Source of the DNA: Sabethes cyaneus
Taxonomy: Eukaryota > Arthropoda > Insecta > Diptera > Culicidae
Direction: 5' to 3'
DNA: 64,000 nt
Assembly: GCF_943734655.1 (NCBI RefSeq)
Contig: NC_071353.1
Coordinates: 24,786,501-24,850,500 of the forward strand
Under the pieces are notes generated by a model. The model did not search any database and was not told the origin of the DNA. It saw only the letters and a program-made list of their open reading frames with translations. Numbering within the stretch: the stretch's first letter is position 1; each line of letters opens with the position of its first letter. Position numbers and translations under genes: made by a program. Shown in pieces: positions 1 to 10,046 of the stretch.

Positions 1-119
1 TTGACAGAAATAAACCTAATTTTAATAAATTATTTCCTTGGTTTGTGACGGGAATTTCACAATTTGAAATTATTAAATAAATTATTCTGCTCATATAACA
101 GAAAACTTTTTTATTAAAT

Positions 120-335
120 TATTCAGAGTGAAACATTGCTGCTTCAAGTTTTACATCTACCAGACACTCTTGGAACGGTGTAGTACAAGTTTTTAAAACA
201 GAAGACTACATTCCCACGAAATACTGGGAGCACTCACTTTGTAGCGCACACTTCACAATAGTGGACCCCCTGTTGGATTTTCATAGACTTTTAAATGATA
301 TGAGGAAATCTCACACCGAAATGGTCCACTAAGTT
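120..335 (+). pseudogene. possible THAP-like zinc-finger remnant (weak)
   Basis: One frame here is open for about 50 codons and reads a Trp-containing stretch followed by WEHSLCSAHF, then IVDPL. THAP DNA-binding domains (C2CH zinc fingers of P-element-like transposases and related proteins) have a conserved Trp and then a CS-x-HF motif. The N-terminal Cys pair of the domain and the AVPTF tail motif are not visible, and no start codon or flanking exon was recognised. It could be an old transposase exon or chance similarity. The remainder of the first 784 bases is AT-rich with nothing else recognised. Confidence 0.2.
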
Positions 336-817
336 GAAGCCTCATCAGTGGACTTTTCGGTAACCTATTGACACCTATTTATTTTAAAGAATGGCGTGTG
401 GTTTGGTGGTGTTTATGTGATATTTTACTTTACTTTGATTACGTAATTCAGTTGAATCTTTAGTTTTATTGCTGTCTTATGATATTTCTGTCATGGGTTC
501 CGACGGCATCAAATAGAAATTATGAAAAAAAAGTCTAAAATACAAGTTGAAATCGAACAGAAAATAAGTGATGGTGGAAAACAATATTATTTTCAATGAA
601 AAATCAGCCAAAATTTGTCAAACTGTTCACTATCGATAAACGTACCCTAATTATCACAAAAGTTTTTAAGTACGTTGTTTATGTAATATAATAACCCAAA
701 ATGTGAATCGCCCATATTGGCTAAACAATACCAGCAAACTTAGTAACTCTCCCAAGTCTCTAGCCGCCGGGTCGAATTTTTACAGTGACCTCTAAGATCT
801 GCGTTAGACCGACAATA

Positions 818-2135
818 ATGAAGACTCAGGTGCTACAGTCAGGGCTCGAATACCTGCAGCTGGTTGGTCTCTGGGGCGAAAGGCCACGTCCAGTGTATCG
901 CTATTTCGCTCTGCTTTCCTTTGAGGTCGCCTTTCTGTTCATTCCGAAGATTCTATTCGGTCTCGGAGAGGAAGGATTTGATTCGTTTGCCTGTAACCTG
1001 GCAGAGTTGATCTTCATCGGCGAGGTGGCTGTTTCCTTTGCTCTCTTCAACTGTCGATCGCGTTCCTTCGAGAAGTTGGTGGCCAATTTACGCACCGTTG
1101 TCGAACGACTTGATGCGGAGCCAAGTGTTAACGGTACTCGCAAGTCTATTGGAAAAATAGAGAGATTTTGCAGCATGTACACAACTTATGTTTGGATTGT
1201 GATGATGATTTATGGCGGCATTCCGCCAATTTCGTCACTAGTGATTTACTTTTCGAAATCGGAAGGCGAACGAGACGAATTTATGGTGATAATGATGATG
1301 AAGTTGGTTTTAAAAAATGAAATACCATTTAATTGTACTAAAACGTAGGTTTATTTTAGCCTTTACTGGATGGACATTCGACACAACATACTGCACTATG
1401 GTATTTATTTCGTAGTCGTGTTCTTGGCATGTACATGTTCCGCATATCAAAGCATACTGAAAGTGACGGCAGTTTCTGCAATTGTACAGTATGGTGCCGT
1501 GATGTTTGAGTTTACTACGCAGAAGATCAAGCGCCTTGCCGAGTTAGCGGAACAAGATGAAAGGCGTAAGGAGTTACGGGAGATTATTGAAATTCACAAA
1601 CTAGCCCTGGAGTATGCTGCTCACTTGGAGAGAACAGTTTCTTTTTTCCTCCTAAATCAAATGTCTTGTTGCGTTCTAATGATGTGCTTGATGATGTACT
1701 ACGTCACAACAGTGAGATACAATTTTTGATGAATTTTAATTATGAAATTTCTTATTGATAAAATATACTTTTGCAGAGCTTTGGGACACGTGCGGTGAAT
1801 ATCATCTTGATGATCATAATAATGATGGGAGAGATGGGCCTTCATTGTTTTTATGGAAGCAAATTAAGCGAAAAGGTAAATGAGGCATATTTGCTAATAA
1901 CTAAAAACAAATTATTGAATTATTTCAGGCTGCCGAAGTCGGAAATGTCATGTATGCCCACGCATGGTACCTAGAAGCAGTCGATGTGCAAAAGGATATG
2001 CAGCTTATCATTGCACGGTCCCAGCGGCCAACTGCTATAACAGCAGGAAAATTTTACTTCGTCAACATAGAGCGATTCGCGATCGTAAATCAGGCGTCCT
2101 ATTCCTACTACTTAATATTGAAAAATACTTTTTAG
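818..2135 (+). CDS. odorant receptor (insect 7TM OR family), four exons, apparently intact
   Basis: Insect odorant receptors form ligand-gated cation channels with the co-receptor Orco in the dendrite membrane of olfactory neurons. Exons are placed at 818-1285, 1349-1711, 1777-1875 and 1929-2135, with all three introns GT-AG, phase 0 and 53-65 bp long. They join to 378 residues without a stop, the usual OR length. The ATG at 818 gives the N-terminus MKTQVLQSGLEYLQL, typical of ORs; an upstream in-frame GTG at 785 is not used here. Hydrophobic segments lie near residues 30-48, 58-78, 118-147, 170-198, 250-275, 283-303 and 345-372. Family hallmarks are AWYLEAVDVQ...ARSQRP in exon 4 and the C-terminal KFYFVN...QASYSYYLIL signature. 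The orthologue within the OR family was not recognised. The first intron is the least certain junction: donor ATG|GTGATA, acceptor GTAG|GTTTAT. The neighbours are repeats, so the gene is isolated within this window. Confidence 0.88.
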
Positions 2136-2176
2136 GATTATTGCTTTTTTATTTGTTTTTAGTAGTATATTTTTCA

Positions 2177-2182
2177 AATAAA
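2177..2182 (+). promoter_or_regulatory. candidate polyadenylation signal of the odorant receptor gene
   Basis: A canonical AATAAA lies 42 nt after the receptor's TAG stop in AT-rich DNA, the expected place for a compact insect 3' UTR. Such hexamers are common by chance in AT-rich sequence, so this rests on position alone. Confidence 0.45.
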
Positions 2183-2633
2183 TGCCGTATGAACAGGGGT
2201 AGAAAGGGTAACAGTTCTAAAGCCGCTGGGTTTAATTTGAATTTCATAAAAAGGTTATTACGGTATGAATTACTTCTGGTTTTATCATGGTTTTACGCAA
2301 TACCAAGATTATACAAGTAAAAAAGTACTAATAGCTAGCTATTAAACCGTAACTGTTAGCAAAGGAGATTTTTTGCGGTTGTTTATATTACCACGACAAA
2401 ACAGATTGGCTGCGACATATCTCTAATATACTACTTACTGAAAGTGGGGCGAAGTAATGCAATATGGCGCATCAACCAAGCTGTTCTTAATGGGGTTGCT
2501 TGTCAAACCGCAAACAACTATTTCTTTTAAAGCGCTATCAATGTGGAAACTCCTTGAAGAAACATGTTTTTGCAGCTATTATGAAGAATATTAGAGTTCA
2601 ACGCCGGAATCATTTTGTTATGCCAAGCCATAG
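2183..2633. other. AT-rich spacer without recognised gene
   Basis: Short open frames occur (for example about 70 codons from 2500), but none carries a recognisable motif or splice structure. No second receptor copy is seen, although mosquito ORs often lie in clusters. Confidence 0.5.
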
Positions 2634-3028
2634 GGTATGTTGCTGCTTCGTCGTAATTGCCTATTCCCATCCTATCCAACACAAATTATTAAAAATATCA
2701 GCATTTTTATGACATACAATGCAAAATTAGTTATTCCCTAATAGTTTAGTTTGTTGTCTATCTTACGCGATCAATCAAAGTGAGCTGAGATCTATTTAAA
2801 TGCTTTTTATCATTAAAGAAGTCCTACCAGCCAAATTTCCGAAGTTTTTTCGTGCGACGAAAAAGAAAACGTTTTAATTTCCGTCATTCATAAATGAAAA
2901 TAACTCACCCAAGGCATTGTCGTTATTCTACAGCCAGAAAAATTTGCCTGACCTGCAGAAATTTTGCAGAATAACATTTGTCATACCGTCCTATACTAAT
3001 ACATGCACGTTAGCTTCGTAAACATTGT
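2634..3028 (+). repeat. dispersed repeat, copy 1 (second copy at 32847-33371)
   Basis: The stretch starting TAGGGTATGTTGCT and ending CGTTAGCTTCGTAAACATTGT is repeated at 32847-33371 with high similarity and in the same orientation. The second copy carries an extra foldback insertion. This copy ends directly against the heptamer array at 3029. No coding capacity was seen, so the class is unknown; a non-autonomous transposon is the likeliest explanation. Confidence 0.8.
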
Positions 3029-3483
3029 CAACAGACAACAGACAACAGACAACAGACAACAGACAACAGACAACAGACAACAGACAACAGACAACAGACA
3101 ACAGACAACAGACAACAGACAACAGACAACAGACAACAGACAACAGACAACAGACAACAGACAACAGACAACAGACAACAGACAACAGACAACAGACAAC
3201 AGACAACAGACAACAGACAACAGACAACAGACAACAGACAACAGACAACAGACAACAGACAACAGACAACAGACAACAGACAACAGACAACAGACAACAG
3301 ACAACAGACAACAGACAACAGACAACAGACAACAGACAACAGACAACAGACAACAGACAACAGACAACAGACAACAGACAACAGACAACAGACAACAGAC
3401 AACAGACAACAGACAACAGACAACAGTAAACAGAAAACAGACAACAGACAACAGACAACAGACAACAGACAACAGACAACAGA
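3029..3483 (+). repeat. heptanucleotide microsatellite (CAACAGA)n, about 65 units
   Basis: A near-perfect 7-bp tandem array of unit CAACAGA with one short interruption near 3426-3440 (AGTAAACAGAAAAC). Because 7 is not a multiple of 3 and no frame contains a stop, all three + frames read the same seven-residue repeat (QQTTDNR) and minus frames read CLLSVVC. The long open frames here are artefacts of the repeat, not genes. Confidence 0.97.
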
Positions 3484-3574
3484 AAGCAGAAAATAGAAAA
3501 CTGCACGATTCGGAACGCACTGCTGGACTAGATCCGTTTTTTATAGTTCAATTCGATTATTAAAGAACTAGTAT

Positions 3575-5575
3575 TAAAATGGATTTCTGTCTGTCTGTCT
3601 GTCTGTCTGTCGGGATGTTCCTTATAGAATCAAAAAATACTGAACCAATCGGAGTGAAAATTTGCTTGTAGAGGATTTTGGGGTCAGGAAAGGTTTTAGT
3701 GATGGTTAGAGACTTCTCCCCCCACTAAGAGGGGGGTTCCCATACAAATAAAACACAAATTTCTGCAAAACTCGAGAACTAATCAAGCAAATAGAACAAA
3801 ATTTGGCATCTGGGTGTTTTGGTGACAAAAATTTATTCTATGGTAAATTGAGACCGCTCCCCTCTTTATAAGGGGAATTATGACTCCTCTCCCCTTCAAG
3901 AGGGGGGGGGGGCTTCCATACAAATGAAATACAAATATCCTCATAACTCGAGAACTAATCAAGCAAATGGAACCCAATTTGGCATGTGAAGGTTTTCGAG
4001 GGTAAGAATATTTTCTGTGGTGAATTAGGACCCCTCCCCACTTTAAAAGGGGGGGCTCCCGTACACATAAAAATCAAATTTCCCCATAACTTGAGCACTA
4101 ATCAAGCAAATGGAACCAAATTTGGCATGTGGGTGTTTTTCGAGACAAAATTTTTTTCTATGATGAATTGGGACCTCTCCTCACTTTAAGAGGGGGGCTC
4201 CTATACAAATGAAATACAAATTTCCTCATAACTCGAGAACTAATCAAGCAAATGGAACAAAATTTGGCATGCAAAAGTTTTCGAGGGCAAGAATATTTTC
4301 TATGGTGAATTAGGGCCCCTCCCCACTTTAAGAGGGGAGGGGGGGGGGCTCTTATACAAACGAAAAACAAATTTCCTCATAACTCGAGAACTAATCAAGC
4401 AAATGGAACCAAATTTGGCATGTGAGTGTTTTTGGAGACAAAATTTTTTTCTATGATAAATTGGGACCCCTCTCCACTTTAGGAAGGGGGCTCCTATACA
4501 AATGAAATACAAATTTCCTCATAACTCGAGAACTAATCAAGCAAATGGAACCAAATTTGGCATGTGGAGGTTTTTGGTGGCAAAAATATTTTCTATTGTG
4601 AATTAAGACCCCTCCCCACTTCAAGAGGGGGGGGCTTCTATACAAATAAAATACAAATTTCCTCATAATTCGAGAACTAATCAATCAAATGGAACCAAAT
4701 TTGACATGTAAGTGGTTTTGAAGGCAAGATTTTTTTCTATGGTGAATTGAGACCCCTCTCCTCTTTAGAAAGCGAGTTATGACCCATCTCCCCATTAAGA
4801 GGGTGGGGTTCCATACAAATGAAATGCAAATTTCCTCTTATCTCGAGAACTAATCAAGCAAATGGAACCAAATTTGACATGTGGGGCTGTTAGGGGGCAG
4901 AAATTTTTTTGTATGATGAATTAAGACCCCTCCCCTGTTTAGGAGGGGCGGTTCCCATACAAATGAAATTCAAATTTCCCTATAACTTGAGAACTAATCA
5001 AGCAAATGGAACCAAATTTGGCATGTGAAGGTTTTCGAGGGTAAGAATATTTTCTATGGTGAATTAGGACCCCTCCTCACTTTAAAAGGGGGGGGGGGCT
5101 CCCGTACAAATGAAAATCAAATTTCCCATAACTTGAGAACTAATCAAACAAATGGAACCAAATTTGGCATGCAAAAGTTTTCGAGGGCAAGAATATTTTA
5201 TATGGTGAATTAGGACCCCTCCCCACTTTAAGAGGGGAGGGGGGGCTCTCATACAAACGAAAAACAAATTTCCTCATAACTCGAGAACTAATCAAGCAAA
5301 TGGAACCAAATTTGGCATGTGAGTGTTTTTGGAGACAAAATTTTTTTCTATGATAAATTGGGACCCCTCTCCACTTTAGGAAGGGGGCTCCTATACAAAT
5401 GAAATACAAATTTCCTCATAACTCGAGAACTAATCAAGCAAATGGAATCAAATTTGGCATGTGGAGGTTTTTGGAGGCAAAAATATTTTCTATTGTGAAT
5501 TAAGACCCCTCCCCACCTCAAGAGGGGGCAAGATGGGCTCTCATTTTTGCGAAACTCAAAAACTAATGGAAATCG
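3575..5575 (+). repeat. satellite-like tandem array, unit about 140-177 bp, about 12 copies
   Basis: The core AACTAATCAAGCAAATGGAA recurs near 3778, 3955, 4091, 4239, 4391, 4531, 4678, 4848, 4995, 5143, 5288 and 5429. Each unit also carries a CCCCTCCCC...AAGAGGGGGG segment (potential hairpin) and CATACAAATGAAATACAAAT. The first unit is preceded by a (CTGT)n run at about 3586-3611. A block starting near 3978 is repeated with the same variants from about 5018, giving a higher-order repeat of roughly 1040 bp. A single related unit lies at 25549-25745. Open frames in the array reflect the repeat. Confidence 0.92.
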
Positions 5576-6161
5576 AGAAATTGGAGACTCTTCCATAAAA
5601 CCATAGTCATTAACAAGACCACAAAAACTATCTATAGTAACTCTAGATCATTCAGGACGAGACGGCCGCGAAAGTTGCCGGCGATCCGCCGTCGGAAGCA
5701 CCGCCCTTTGGGGGGAGGCAACTCCTCGCAGAAATCACTACTGTCTAGGTTTATTTGTTTTCCTAGGTCTACCTGGGTTTCCTGGAACGAGCGACAGCGA
5801 GTAAGGAGAGGATCGCGGAATGGTACTTTCCACAAAAAAGTTTTCAGTGAAATGGTACATTCCGCTTAAGGTTTTTTGCAAAATGATATTCGGCGAAATG
5901 CTGTACAATCATGGGGAATATTACTATCCGCTTTCTGGCTATGCAATGAGGGGACAGGGGAGTTGTTTTCTACTTTACTGTGAGGAAAAATTGCAAATTT
6001 GTATATTAAACTACCCATTCCTGGTAACTAATAAGCATTAACATAAGCAGCAAATCAGCGTATCTGGCATTTTATACTGTACGTATTTGTATATTAGCTT
6101 TTTGACTGCAAAGGTGTTGTAAATTGGTATCCAAAATTGTATTCAAATTCTTCGTGTCAGT
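5576..6161. other. mixed short dispersed repeats, no gene
   Basis: Near 5729 the sequence AGAAATCACTACTGTCT...TTTATTTGTTTTCCTA matches 25734-25770, so the satellite edge and this segment travel together. Around 5818-5905 there are loose repeats of GAAATGGTAC/ATTCGGCG type. No gene was recognised. Confidence 0.5.
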
Positions 6162-6173
6162 AATTAGCTGTAA

Positions 6174-6277
6174 GGTTAGCATTCACGCCTCTCACGCCGA
6201 GGACCCGGGTTCAAATCCCAACCCCGCAGAAATCACGAATGACCTAAACTGTTAAAGTGACTATAATCTAAAAAAAA
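6174..6277 (+). mobile_element. tRNA-derived SINE, 5'-truncated, with target-site duplication
   Basis: The body contains an RNA polymerase III B-box-like GGGTTCAAATCCC preceded by tRNA-like sequence and ends in an A-run. It is flanked by a 12-bp direct repeat AATTAGCTGTAA at 6162-6173 and 6278-6289, the signature of target-primed reverse transcription. The A box is weak, so the 5' end is probably truncated. SINEs depend on a partner LINE; RTE and Jockey elements are present elsewhere in the window, but the partner cannot be identified. Confidence 0.82.
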
Positions 6278-6289
6278 AATTAGCTGTAA

Positions 6290-6425
6290 ATTAGCATTGT
6301 CAGCACTATAAGAAGGTTATCTGTAAAGTAGCTGTATATTTTGCCAAAATAGCATTTAAGTAGCATTTAAGGCGACTTAAATGCTTATTGGCCTACATTT
6401 GAATAGCATTGGTGATGTTTATTGG
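6290..6425 (+). repeat. dispersed repeat (copy also at 25784-25905)
   Basis: The sequence from CAGCACTATAAGAAGGTTA through GACTTAAATGCTTATTGGC to GCATTGGTGATG recurs at 25784-25905 with few differences and carries no coding signal. In both places it lies downstream of the satellite-edge segment. Confidence 0.75.
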
Positions 6426-6976
6426 TTACCTGGGATGCTTTCATAGTTACGTAACTGCCAAAATGGATCATCTAAGGTTGAACTCCTCAGAAACTTGCAA
6501 AACTCGAGATTGTGACAAAGCTCACCCGAGATTCATGATTTATGTACAACACAGGTTAATTTGTGGCAATACGAAGTTTGTCGGGACAGCTAGTAACCAA
6601 TATAAGTTTACAGTCCTCTCTCGTGCAAATGGATTCCAAAATTCAGCCCCGTGTTTCCCTGCTGACACAAATAAACGGTAGAGATAACAATTTTTAGAAT
6701 ATTTTTCTACAGACCGAAGCAATTGTGCTGAATTTCAGTCCGTGGACCGTCTGTTCATTATAAGGAGGAATAGTTTTGCCGGCTATACTCTATCGAACGT
6801 TTTATTATTTTCCATTCCGATCAGGAGTCGGTACGTTTGCTCTCAACAGTTTTGCCTGACACTGCAGAAAACAGATTCCATTACTGGCAAAAGATGGCTT
6901 CTGAAAGTGGCAGTATTGAATATGCAAGGATGCAAAGTAACTGCGCAGCCGGTCCCAAGCGGATAGACAAAAGAAT
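6426..6976. other. unique-looking sequence, no recognised gene
   Basis: Base composition is more balanced than in the flanking repeats. Overlapping short frames on both strands show no domain. Confidence 0.4.
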
Positions 6977-7429
6977 TTAATTACCGTTTCGTTCTCTGTC
7001 TGCACTACAACAGCTGACTGAGTGTAGCCTTCGGTGTAAGGTTTTTCCTTTCTTTCTGCTCAGCAACAGTCCTTTGATGATGTGAAATTTCTGTTGTTCA
7101 GTTGCTCTAGCGACGTGACGCCAGAAAATCATCATTCGCCTCGGCACCGAGACCGACTCGCAGGCGATCAGAACAGCATTTGCACAAACTTGCATACAAA
7201 CAAAACGAATGTCGTCCTGCGGATCTTGAGTCCCCGTTCCGTTGTTGTCGTTGGTACTTGAGAAAATCAGCGCTGCAAGCGCTGTAAGCATGGATACTAG
7301 CAGGGTGAAGAGCGCATCTTGAATTGATATTAAATTTGCAATTCTATGTATCAACCAAGCAACTCTACTTTGTGAATGGATTGATATCGGTATTGATGCG
7401 ACACTAGAATTGGTTCCGAATGTTTGCAA
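6977..7429 (-). CDS. unassigned ORF, 150 codons, one hydrophobic segment
   Basis: The frame opens with an ATG at 7429 and runs to a stop at 6977. It has one good membrane-like segment near residues 35-57 (LFTLLVSMLTALAALIF), then an acidic-polar linker, a Cys-containing stretch and a basic C-terminal part (SRKKGKTLHRR). I do not recognise a family. It lies in non-repetitive sequence, which favours it over chance, but there is no splice evidence and no homologue in the window. It may be one exon of a larger gene or a spurious frame. Confidence 0.25.
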   Translation of the reverse strand: MQTFGTNSSVASIPISIHSQSRVAWLIHRIANLISIQDALFTLLVSMLTALAALIFSSTNDNNGTGTQDPQDDIRFVCMQVCANAVLIACESVSVPRRMMIFWRHVARATEQQKFHIIKGLLLSRKKGKTLHRRLHSVSCCSADRERNGN

Positions 7430-10046
7430 TCAAAGTACATCAGAAGCCAAAACTTTGATCTATCGATGATTAAAATATTAAAAATACTATATGGAGGGGT
7501 AAATGTATTCATATATCACTGCTTAAAAATTAAATAACCAATAAGTTTACCATATCAAAATTAACATTTGCGTCGATTGATTCGAATTTCTCGAAATTCT
7601 ATTTGTTGACATTTGATTTCACTCTCGTGTAACTCTCGGGTGACCCTGTTCTGACATATACTCCCGTCTAGGATGATGTTTAAAATTAGAAATCAAAATG
7701 CACGAGGCTCTGCCTCGTGACAAGTCTGAATTTTTCCCATCAATAAACCATAATTCAAACATCATTCGTTGTTATATAAAACTCTCTCATTACACGGCCC
7801 GACAGAAGAAGCAGCTGCGGAATGCATCTTCGGTTCCGTACTCGACGACTTCCTCCGGTGATTTACATATCCTCGTAGACGTCATCGCGATAAAGTTCGA
7901 TTAACGTTGGATGCGTCTTCGAGGTGACGGTACCGCCGGGAGCACTTGCCTCCTCCCGCTGCGTTGTTGGCTCATAGGTAGAGCAAATTGAAAAACTTTT
8001 CCACCCTCGCTATCTTTCCTGGCGGCGAGTGGAGGAACTTTTTGAAGTGCTGCCTGCTGCTGCTGCTGCTGCTGCAACGACAAAGATGATGACGACAGCG
8101 ACTTCGATGGAGCAGTACCTACCTACCGTGCGTGAGAAGCAATTGGATCGTTCGAGCGACGTCAAAGTGGCACCTTCTTCGGCATCAATGTCAATCGGGC
8201 ATGGGATGGGGCCCAAGGTTTTATGGCTTCTAGCAGAAGCTGGGAGCATGTTTGTGTACTTGTGGGTGGCGGCTAGGGTGAGCTCACAGTTGAAATCAAG
8301 TGACTGAATGTTTGAATAATAAATGATAATCAATTTCATTATATTTAAGGGTATTTCAAACGAAGCAATAAAATACAAGAATACAAAAAAGTGGACTTAA
8401 TTGTTTAAAAACATAGAAAATCATTAAAAAATCAATCCATTTTCAGATATAAAGTAGAAGTACCCTAAACTGAATTTTGCTTGAATGCACAAGTTTTCCG
8501 CTTGCATTATGGGATGCAAATTTATGTATGGAGAACAGAATAAAGCGCAAAGTCTTCATTGCGTGAAAAGTGCCCGAACACCAATTCAGGTTATAGGTGT
8601 GAAACTGAAATGAGATTATGAGGCTTAGTAACGGAAAAGCTCCGTTAAAAATTTGTTTGCGCAGACCAAATTAATTTCCGGTTTTGAACAGGGAATAAAA
8701 GTGAACAGACCTGGATGGGCATGTCTTGAGCTAGTTTGGAGTCACCAACAATATCGTGGTTATAATAATAAAAACTTAGTGAAAACACGAACTTTTCTCA
8801 TCCATTATCGATAGGCTGGTTGTTGGTCTTGTAAGTGCTACGATACCGTACAAAACATCCTGCTGTCAGATGTATACTTGCGAACCTGTTCATCATATCA
8901 CAGACGATATTATGGAGATGAAGATACCGCAGCCTCAAGGACTTAGACAAGGATCAGCTTAGCAGTTCTTCGGCCCCGAATCGTTTCTAGGGCCGTTAAA
9001 GGCGAGTTACTGACCTTAGTTGGTACCAAGCGCACCTGGAATCTCTAAAGCAAACCACCAAAAAGTGTATCCAACTGCATACAGAGTTCCGCATACTACG
9101 AAAGCACAAAACGCATAGATTTTCACAAAGAACTACATGAAAAAATTATCTTCGCTGCTGGGGGCAAAATTCAGCACTAACTTCCGATCAAATCCCGTGG
9201 AGCAAACAACGCACCACTTCAAATGATCCCTAACTCTTTGAAAGCTATCGCACGGTTAGCGACAACACCATCGCTCTATGTCCTGGCGCATAGTGGACAA
9301 TACTGCAGGGGAGTGGTGTCCGCCCGTCGTCGTCGTCGTTTGGCATCGAAGAGTGAACGGTAAACCGGCAAAACTGGCCTGATTCTGACTTTCCCTGTGT
9401 ATGTGTGTGTATATACTGTTTGTCTGAGCAACTAGAATTGGCCTAGGTTTGCCACACCAGGACAGGGCAGGCGTAAGTTGCATTTGCATACTATATCCCG
9501 TACTCCCCAGCCCGCCAGCCGTGCTTGCATTTCCTACGAACGTGCGGCATCGGTTCTCGGTACCCGGCGCGGCATTAAATCTTGTCGCAGCAAATCCCTT
9601 CAACAAAGCGTTGCACATGTAAAGCTCACCGTACCGGGGCAAAACAGTAATTCATATTTATAAGTTTCGCATCAGGAGCCCTTATCGGGGGGTCACCCGA
9701 CCCAGTCAATGAGGGTTGCGTGCTGCGTGGCTACCGATGTGGGGGAACATGTAAGGGTGCATGTAGGTACCTACCTATTTATTATGCTTGTGATTGCAGC
9801 CTACGCTTGCATGTTTCGACAAAACCGTTCAACCTGGGACGGGAAAGTGGAATGGCCAATGGGATTCTTATTCTGCACAAAATCGAACACGTTTTTTGAT
9901 TCAAACCGAAAAAATAAAGTGTTGAAAGGGTTGATAATCGAGTGGAATCCATTAGGCGCGCAACTAAGTTTCCACAGTTTGCCGATAGAAAGTGCTGGTT
10001 GATTTAGACATATCGAAAACGTCATGACTGAAAATTAGATGTTGAT
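7430..10046. other. largely unique non-coding stretch
   Basis: It holds a short (CTG)n run near 8050-8074, a GTCGTC run near 9326 and scattered short frames without recognisable products, including a 128-codon minus-strand frame at 9256-9642. Part of 8740-9240 is AT-balanced and may be old repeat. No gene, tRNA or rRNA was seen. Confidence 0.4.

Noticed and set aside
2500..2712. Possible second receptor exon after the odorant receptor
   Set aside because: No OR signature, no splice sites in phase and partly inside the dispersed repeat.
2991..3563. Long overlapping frames on both strands with heptapeptide repeats
   Set aside because: They follow mechanically from the stop-free 7-bp microsatellite.
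3029..5575. CRISPR-like array
   Set aside because: Units are contiguous satellite repeats without unique spacers, in a eukaryotic context with no cas genes.
3783..5596. Several 60-90-codon frames with similar proteins
   Set aside because: They are translations of the satellite units, repeated with the array period.
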